A stretch of DNA of 61,446 nucleotides from a virus. Location: the IMG/VR virus record IMGVR_UViG_3300036761_000480, positions 1 through 61,446 of that record. The stretch is one strand, 5' to 3'. Shown piece by piece: positions 56,973 to 61,446 of this stretch (the first letter of the stretch is position 1; each line of letters begins with the position of its first letter). A program made the translations under genes and the position numbers. The notes under the pieces were generated by a model. The model was not told the origin of the DNA. It saw nothing but the letters and a program-made list of their open reading frames with translations, and searched no databases.

Positions 56973-58534
56973 TGACTATGGAAAAAAGTAAAAAAGAATT
57001 AAAAATTTTTTTATTAGAGAATAATAAAAGTGGATATAAAACAAAAGAAAAATATATTAATACTAATTTTTCAATATTTTTTTCAAATTTAAAATCTTTT
57101 ATTGTAAAAAATAAATTAGAAAGAGTTCAATTTAAAGAACAATTATTTTCATATCTACATGATATAAAAAAAATTCCACAATGTCCAATATGTAGAAAAC
57201 CATTAATTTTTAAAAAATCATTTAAGGAAGGCTACGGAACATATTGTTCTGTTAATTGTGCTAACAAATCAGAAAAACATATTAATAATATTAAATGGAC
57301 AAATATCAAAAAATATGGGGGAGTTTCACCTGCTAATTCTCCTGATATAAGAAAAAAAATGTCAGATACTAATTTTAAAAATTATGGAGTCTTAAATTTT
57401 TTTGAGAAAAAAGATGTTATACAAAAAAAAATAAATGAGAAATATGGAAACCCAATTATAACAAAAACTAATCATTTTAAAAAAATAATGAAAGAAAAAT
57501 ACGAAAAAAAATATGAAAATGAAAAAATAATAAAAAATGATAGTGATATTATATATTATTGTAAAACTTGTGGAGAATCTTCAACTCATGAATATAATTC
57601 ATTTAACTATAGACAAAGAAATAATATTTCACTATGCAAAATATGCGTTCCGCCATATCAATCTATGATTGAAAAAGAGCTGGAAAATTTTTTAGTTGAA
57701 AATGAATATGATTTTAAAAGGCATGACAGAATTACAATTACTCCTAAAGAAATTGATTTTTTTATAACAGATAAAAAAATTGGAATAGAATTAAATGGAT
57801 TATACTATCATAGTGAAAAATTCATACCAGATAAAAATTACCATAGAAATAAATGGATATCTTCTCAAGAAGAAGGAATTCATTTATTTCAAATATGGGA
57901 AGATGAATGGAAATTTAAAAAAGAAATTGTTCAGAATATAATAAAAAACAGAATATCTGGAACTAATAACAAAATATGGGGAAGGAAATGTGAAATAAAA
58001 ATAATTGATAATAATACCTATAGATTTTTTGTCGAAAAATATCATATACAAGGATACGCCCCAGCAAAAATTAGGATAGGATTATTCTTTAAAAATGAAC
58101 TGATACAAATAATGTCATTTTCGGGCAATAGAAAATCAATGGGTAGTACAAAAAAAGAAGGAGAATATGAAATGATAAGATTATGTACAAAATTAGGAAT
58201 AAATGTAATTGGTGGATCTGAAAAAATACTATCTTATTTTGAAAAAACGTTTAAACCAATTAAAATTACTAGTTATTGTGATATTCGATATTTTACAGGA
58301 AAAACATATTATAAAATGGGATTTAACCTTAAAGAAATAACAAAACCAAATTATTTCTATTTAAAGTCTAACGAAGTTAAAAGGCATCAACGATTTAACT
58401 TCAGAAAAGATAAGTTAGTTAAAATGGGATTTTCGAAATTTAAGACAGAACATGAAATAATGAAAGAACTAGGATATTTAAGAATTTGGGATTGTGGTAA
58501 TAAAAAATTTATTAAAACTTACGAAAACATTTGA
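56972..58534 (+). CDS. Plus-strand homing endonuclease with Vsr-like core and GNAT-like C-terminal region
   Basis: 520 residues, the only convincing plus-strand gene. Residues about 70-110 form a zinc ribbon (PQCPICRKPLIFKKSF, YCSVNCANK); a second Cys cluster (YYCKTCGES, CKICVPPYQ) is near 195-230. The nuclease-like core has EIDFFITDKKIGIELNGLYY then HSEKFIPDKNYHRNKW and QIWEDEW (about 255-305). The C-terminal ~190 residues (IRIGLFFKNELIQIMSFSG; EYEMIRLCTKLGINVIGGSE; ITSYCDIRYFTGKTYYKMGF) resemble a GNAT/Mom-like fold, and RIWDCGNKKF ends it. It is a clear paralogue of the 594-aa gene at 58842-60626. An alternative ATG is two codons in. It is inserted between sheath and tube genes. Confidence 0.85.
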   Translation: MTMEKSKKELKIFLLENNKSGYKTKEKYINTNFSIFFSNLKSFIVKNKLERVQFKEQLFSYLHDIKKIPQCPICRKPLIFKKSFKEGYGTYCSVNCANKSEKHINNIKWTNIKKYGGVSPANSPDIRKKMSDTNFKNYGVLNFFEKKDVIQKKINEKYGNPIITKTNHFKKIMKEKYEKKYENEKIIKNDSDIIYYCKTCGESSTHEYNSFNYRQRNNISLCKICVPPYQSMIEKELENFLVENEYDFKRHDRITITPKEIDFFITDKKIGIELNGLYYHSEKFIPDKNYHRNKWISSQEEGIHLFQIWEDEWKFKKEIVQNIIKNRISGTNNKIWGRKCEIKIIDNNTYRFFVEKYHIQGYAPAKIRIGLFFKNELIQIMSFSGNRKSMGSTKKEGEYEMIRLCTKLGINVIGGSEKILSYFEKTFKPIKITSYCDIRYFTGKTYYKMGFNLKEITKPNYFYLKSNEVKRHQRFNFRKDKLVKMGFSKFKTEHEIMKELGYLRIWDCGNKKFIKTYENI

Positions 58535-58815
58535 TTTCCTCATTTTTTATTCGTAAATTTTCTAATAGGTCCGATATTGACCCTTTTATTTTTTATTAAA
58601 AGTAAAAAATATTTTAATAAATTTGACTTTTTCGAAAAAATTTTGTATATTTATGGGCCCCCTCCGGTTCCAGAATAAGCGGATCCAGTAATAAAAGGCC
58701 CAAAATCCAGAATGATGTTATGATTGGCCCAATATATATAATCTCCAAAAAAATAAAAAAGCAATACTAGAATATATACTACTATAATACTGGACAAATT
58801 TTCGTCAAATAAAAA
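58535..58815. other. Gap between convergent endonuclease genes with an orphan C-terminal reading-frame fragment
   Basis: No gene with a proper start is seen here. On the minus strand the frame ending at TAA 58651-58653 reads YWANHNIILDFGPFITGSAY then SGTGGGP, which looks like the end of a real protein, but it has no ATG and runs upstream into the terminator at 58816. It may be debris from an inserted or lost gene. The rest is AT-rich with a GGGCCC and a GGATCC site close together. Confidence 0.4.
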
Positions 58816-58833
58816 AAGGTAGTTTCCTACCTT
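58816..58833 (-). terminator. Terminator of the 594-aa endonuclease gene
   Basis: Stem AAGGTAG/CTACCTT with a 4-nt loop, followed on the minus strand by TTTTTTTATTT, 9 nt after the stop codon. In the plus direction the T-run is weak. Confidence 0.8.
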
Positions 58834-58841
58834 CTTTAATT

Positions 58842-60626
58842 TTATAATATCATTTCAAATTTCATTGTTCCACAATCCCAAATTCTATCGAATCCTCTTT
58901 CTTGCATTATTTCCCATTCTGTTTTATCTTTAGAAAATCCTTCTTTTACTAACTTATCTTTTCTAAATGTAAACCTATGAAATCTATGAAGAAAATCTTT
59001 TGTACTTACATACCAGTAATTGGGATCAGATTGATGAATGAATTTAAATCCACATTTATAATATATTGTTTCTTCAGGAATAATACCAGACCATCTTGAA
59101 TCAGCATATGTAATAATTTTAAATGGTTGATACTCTTTTATAAAATATTTTAGTAATCGTGAAAATCCACCAATAACATTTGTATCTAATTTACTCGCAA
59201 ACCTAAGGAGTTCGTATTCATTATTCATTGAGGTATTTCCTAATGATTTTCTTTTCATGCCAAAGGTCATAACGCTGACTAATTCATTGTTAAAAAACAA
59301 TCCTGTTCTAATTTTGTCAACTAAATCTCCTTGTAAATGATTCTTTTCTAAAAATATTTTTGATTCCGATTTAGATATTTCTTTTATTATACATTTTCGA
59401 GCGAAAATTTTATTTTCGGTTATGTTAAGGATGTTTTTAATTCTGGAAAAAACAATATTAGGGGATTTTTTAATTTCATCTTCAAAAATATGAATTAATT
59501 TTATTCCTATAACATTTAATTTTTTTGTTTTGTCGATATGATAATTTTTATCTTTTTTTCCATATATTTCAGAATGATAATAATTACCATTTATTTCAAA
59601 ACCAATATTATATGACGGCAAAACATAATCAACTTCTTTTCTATTTAAAAGTTTTTTATCATTTTTTAAATAATTTATATTGTTATCATCAAAAATGGAT
59701 TCCATGAAAATGTTTAAAGAATTATCTGAGGTTATTGGATAGCATTTTCTACATATTATATCATATTCTCGAAATACTTGTGTATGAGTAAATTCATTTC
59801 CACATTTTTTACATTTAATTGTTGCGTACTTGTCATCAACATAATCAATAAATATAAATCCACGATCTTCAATTCTTTTTATAACGGAATTATACCTTTG
59901 TTTTATAACTTTTTCTTTATACTCATCAGAAGAAACATAAAGTCCATCAAATAATTCTTTTTGTTTATTTATTGCTTTATCCTGATTTGATTTAATCTGT
60001 AATGGAAATTCAACTCCATAATGATCAAAATGTGTTTTTTTAGATTTATTTTGAAATTCTTCCAATTTTAAATGATGACCTCCATATCTTTCGTTTAAAG
60101 TTTCATTAAATTTATCTCTATTATTATAATTGGCGTCTCCATATTTAATAAATTTAGTTTCGTTTCTTTTTTTTATAATTTCTTTTTGTTGTTCTTCAGT
60201 TATTTTTGAAATTGAATCAAAAAATTTTTTTCTTATTTCAGGAACTTCCATATGATTTTTAGTACCATATCTTTTAATTTTAGTCTGGTCTGATTTGGTT
60301 TTAAAATCATCTGTTTGGAAATAATAAAATCCATTATTTTTTAATTTAGACGATTCGATTGATTTTTTACATCTTTCTTGGGAATTTTTTTTATTCCATA
60401 TTAATCTACATTCATCAGAACAAATTTTATTTTGTTGTTTTTTTCTAATTTCAAATTCTTTCTCACAATTTAAACATTTTCTTTTTTCATACAAATCAAC
60501 TTGTTTCGGTTTGCCCTTAATTCCAGCAGATACATAACAAGTTTGATTACAATATTTTTTATTTCTCTGTTTAAAGGGTATTGTAAATTCTTTTTTACAA
60601 TGTTCGCAAATTTTTATTATATTCAT
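58842..60626 (-). CDS. Homing endonuclease with tandem zinc ribbons, Vsr-like core and GNAT-like C-terminus
   Basis: 594 residues from the ATG at 60626 (MNIIKICEHCKKEFTIPF), chosen because it begins right at the first zinc ribbon and has an AAAGAG leader; the frame stays open upstream to an ATG at 60713, but those 29 residues run through non-coding-looking sequence. Two N-terminal ribbons (CEHCKKEF...YCNQTC; CLNCEKEF...CSDEC) and a third (CKKCGNEF...CRKC) are seen. The nuclease-like core reads EVDYVLPSYNIGFEINGNYY then HSEIYGKKDKNYHIDK. The C-terminus (IRTGLFFNNELVSVMTFGMK; LDTNVIGGFSRLLKYFIKEY; YYKCGFKF; RIWDCGTMKF) is paralogous to the plus-strand gene. Inserted just after the sheath gene. 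Confidence 0.85.
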   Translation of the reverse strand: MNIIKICEHCKKEFTIPFKQRNKKYCNQTCYVSAGIKGKPKQVDLYEKRKCLNCEKEFEIRKKQQNKICSDECRLIWNKKNSQERCKKSIESSKLKNNGFYYFQTDDFKTKSDQTKIKRYGTKNHMEVPEIRKKFFDSISKITEEQQKEIIKKRNETKFIKYGDANYNNRDKFNETLNERYGGHHLKLEEFQNKSKKTHFDHYGVEFPLQIKSNQDKAINKQKELFDGLYVSSDEYKEKVIKQRYNSVIKRIEDRGFIFIDYVDDKYATIKCKKCGNEFTHTQVFREYDIICRKCYPITSDNSLNIFMESIFDDNNINYLKNDKKLLNRKEVDYVLPSYNIGFEINGNYYHSEIYGKKDKNYHIDKTKKLNVIGIKLIHIFEDEIKKSPNIVFSRIKNILNITENKIFARKCIIKEISKSESKIFLEKNHLQGDLVDKIRTGLFFNNELVSVMTFGMKRKSLGNTSMNNEYELLRFASKLDTNVIGGFSRLLKYFIKEYQPFKIITYADSRWSGIIPEETIYYKCGFKFIHQSDPNYWYVSTKDFLHRFHRFTFRKDKLVKEGFSKDKTEWEIMQERGFDRIWDCGTMKFEMIL

Positions 60627-60637
60627 AATTCTCTTTT

Positions 60638-60647
60638 TATAAATATA
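60638..60647 (-). promoter_or_regulatory. Candidate promoter element TATATTTATA before the 594-aa endonuclease
   Basis: The minus strand reads TATATTTATA, then AAAAGAGAATT and the ATG at 60626. Spacing of 11 nt matches that before the helicase-associated endonuclease. Confidence 0.35.
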
Positions 60648-60690
60648 AGGAAAAATATTAACATAATCAACAAGAACTGTGGAAATAAAA

Positions 60691-60716
60691 AACTTGGAAG
60701 AAATCTCTTCCAAGTT
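60691..60716 (-). terminator. Rho-independent terminator after the tail sheath gene
   Basis: Perfect 11-bp stem AACTTGGAAGA/TCTTCCAAGTT with a 4-nt loop, followed on the minus strand by TTTTATTT. It lies about 30 nt after the sheath stop codon and separates the sheath from the inserted endonuclease. Confidence 0.88.
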
Positions 60717-60744
60717 TTTAAAATTTTTAATTAAATTAAATCAA

Positions 60745-61446
60745 TTAAACGTTCTCAAATGACGCTCCAGTTGGGGTAATTATGAATTCTATATCTATAA
60801 ATTCAAGGGAACGTGTGGGTTTAATATATATCTTCCCCCTGAGAGTATTTTGATCAATATCTTCTGGATCGTTTGAAACCACCAAACGGAAATCATATAA
60901 TCCTCTTTCTTTTTTGATTGCTTGGAGGATCGGATTAACCAATCTTGTAAATTCATTTCTTACTTGTTCATCATTTTGTTCGAAAAGTAATCTAACAGCT
61001 ACAGCCGATATAAGTTTTCTTGCTCTCAAGAGTAATCTTCTTACATTGATTCTATCCAATGCCGATTCTTTAACCTGAAGAGTCTTATTACCCCAAATTA
61101 TAGGCCCAGTATCAGAAAATGTTGCAATTGGATTAATTCTCATCTTATAAAGATCATCTCTTTCATCAAGGGTCAACTTTTTGACCGCTTTAACAGCATT
61201 TACAATCCCTCTTGAATACCCAGCTACTGCAAACCAAGGATAGGATACATTATCAGTCAATGCAATGTTTCTAACAACTTCCCCTGTTGCAGGAATAAAT
61301 AATTGTGTCGAATTATCGTTATCTCTAATTTGTATCCATGGCCAGTATATAGCTGAATAATTAGAATCCAGTCCAATTGTGTCCATTTTATCAACAATAT
61401 CGTCAACTGTATCGACATTTGGAGTTGCAATAATATAGAGTGAATC
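60745..61446 (-). CDS. Tail sheath protein gp18-like, C-terminal part (5' end outside the window)
   Basis: The frame is open to the right edge; 233 residues are visible (the first 20 precede an internal Met at 61386). VAGYSRGIVNAVKAVKKLTL, then DERDDLYKMRINPIATFSDT, GPIIWGNKTLQVKESALDRI and NVRRLLLRARKLISAVAVRL are the strongly conserved C-terminal domain of contractile tail sheaths, the part that forms the inner mesh around the tube. The end (GKIYIKPTRSLEFIDIEFII) is the C-terminal arm. It is followed by a strong terminator. The N-terminal domains lie beyond the window. Confidence 0.95.
   Translation of the reverse strand, partial: DSLYIIATPNVDTVDDIVDKMDTIGLDSNYSAIYWPWIQIRDNDNSTQLFIPATGEVVRNIALTDNVSYPWFAVAGYSRGIVNAVKAVKKLTLDERDDLYKMRINPIATFSDTGPIIWGNKTLQVKESALDRINVRRLLLRARKLISAVAVRLLFEQNDEQVRNEFTRLVNPILQAIKKERGLYDFRLVVSNDPEDIDQNTLRGKIYIKPTRSLEFIDIEFIITPTGASFENV

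Noticed and set aside
60627-60713. Upstream ATG giving the endonuclease an extra 29 residues
   Set aside because: The extension runs through the promoter-like word and leader; the ATG at 60626 begins directly at the zinc ribbon.
1-61446. tRNA or rRNA genes
   Set aside because: No cloverleaf-like or rRNA-like stretch was noticed in the gaps, which are short and AT-rich.

Overview
The window looks like part of the genome of a large tailed phage (myovirus of the T4 superfamily) infecting a member of the Bacteroidota. Phage evidence: recognisable homologues of T4 tail sheath gp18 (partial, right edge), tail tube gp19, gp26-like chaperone, tape measure, gp53, gp25 and gp6, plus gp32, UvsX, a FEN/RNase H exonuclease and a gp41-type helicase. 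Host evidence: FISUMP and SprB-like domains in the fibres, a Bacteroidota-style signal peptide on a small outer-membrane-like protein, and a near-perfect Bacteroidota promoter (TTTG, 20 nt, TATATTTG) in front of gp32. The DNA is strongly AT-rich and almost every gene is on the minus strand; genes are tightly packed, often overlapping by 1 to 11 nt.

Layout in the direction of transcription (right to left): (1) 61.4-54.5 kb, sheath, tube, gp26-like chaperone with an out-of-frame partner and tape measure, invaded by three homing endonuclease genes, one of them on the plus strand. (2) 52.1-40.4 kb, very large baseplate/hub proteins (1586 and 1901 aa), gp53 and two small proteins. (3) 40.4-30.0 kb, a replication module placed between the tail modules: gp32, UvsX, HNH endonuclease, secreted OMP-like protein, 5'-3' exonuclease, gp41-like helicase broken in two, and a B12-dependent ribonucleotide reductase. 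(4) 29.9-27.6 kb, baseplate wedge gp25 and gp6. (5) An IS200/IS605-type element carrying tnpB. (6) 26.3-1 kb, an unusually large set of fibre/appendage proteins (up to 2308 aa) joined by Thr-Pro-Ser linkers and ending in lectin-like, FISUMP and beta-helix domains.

The most striking system is the fractured helicase gene. The N-terminal half ends in a 90-residue N-intein starting at a Cys, a free-standing EDxHD/Vsr-like homing endonuclease gene follows, and the next gene starts with a 46-residue C-intein ending in His-Asn before Ser+1 and the C-terminal helicase part. The active helicase should therefore need protein trans-splicing. The arrangement matches the fractured-gene class known from metagenomic gp41 split inteins.

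Other notable points: a tnpB-less copy of the IS element's right end/omega-RNA region 14 kb away; a probable +1 frameshift in the tail chaperone gene; a recurrent TATATTTATA motif before start codons, including an inverted-repeat pair between divergent genes; and six selfish endonuclease-type genes in 61 kb. All family assignments come from reading the translated sequence; no database search was possible.
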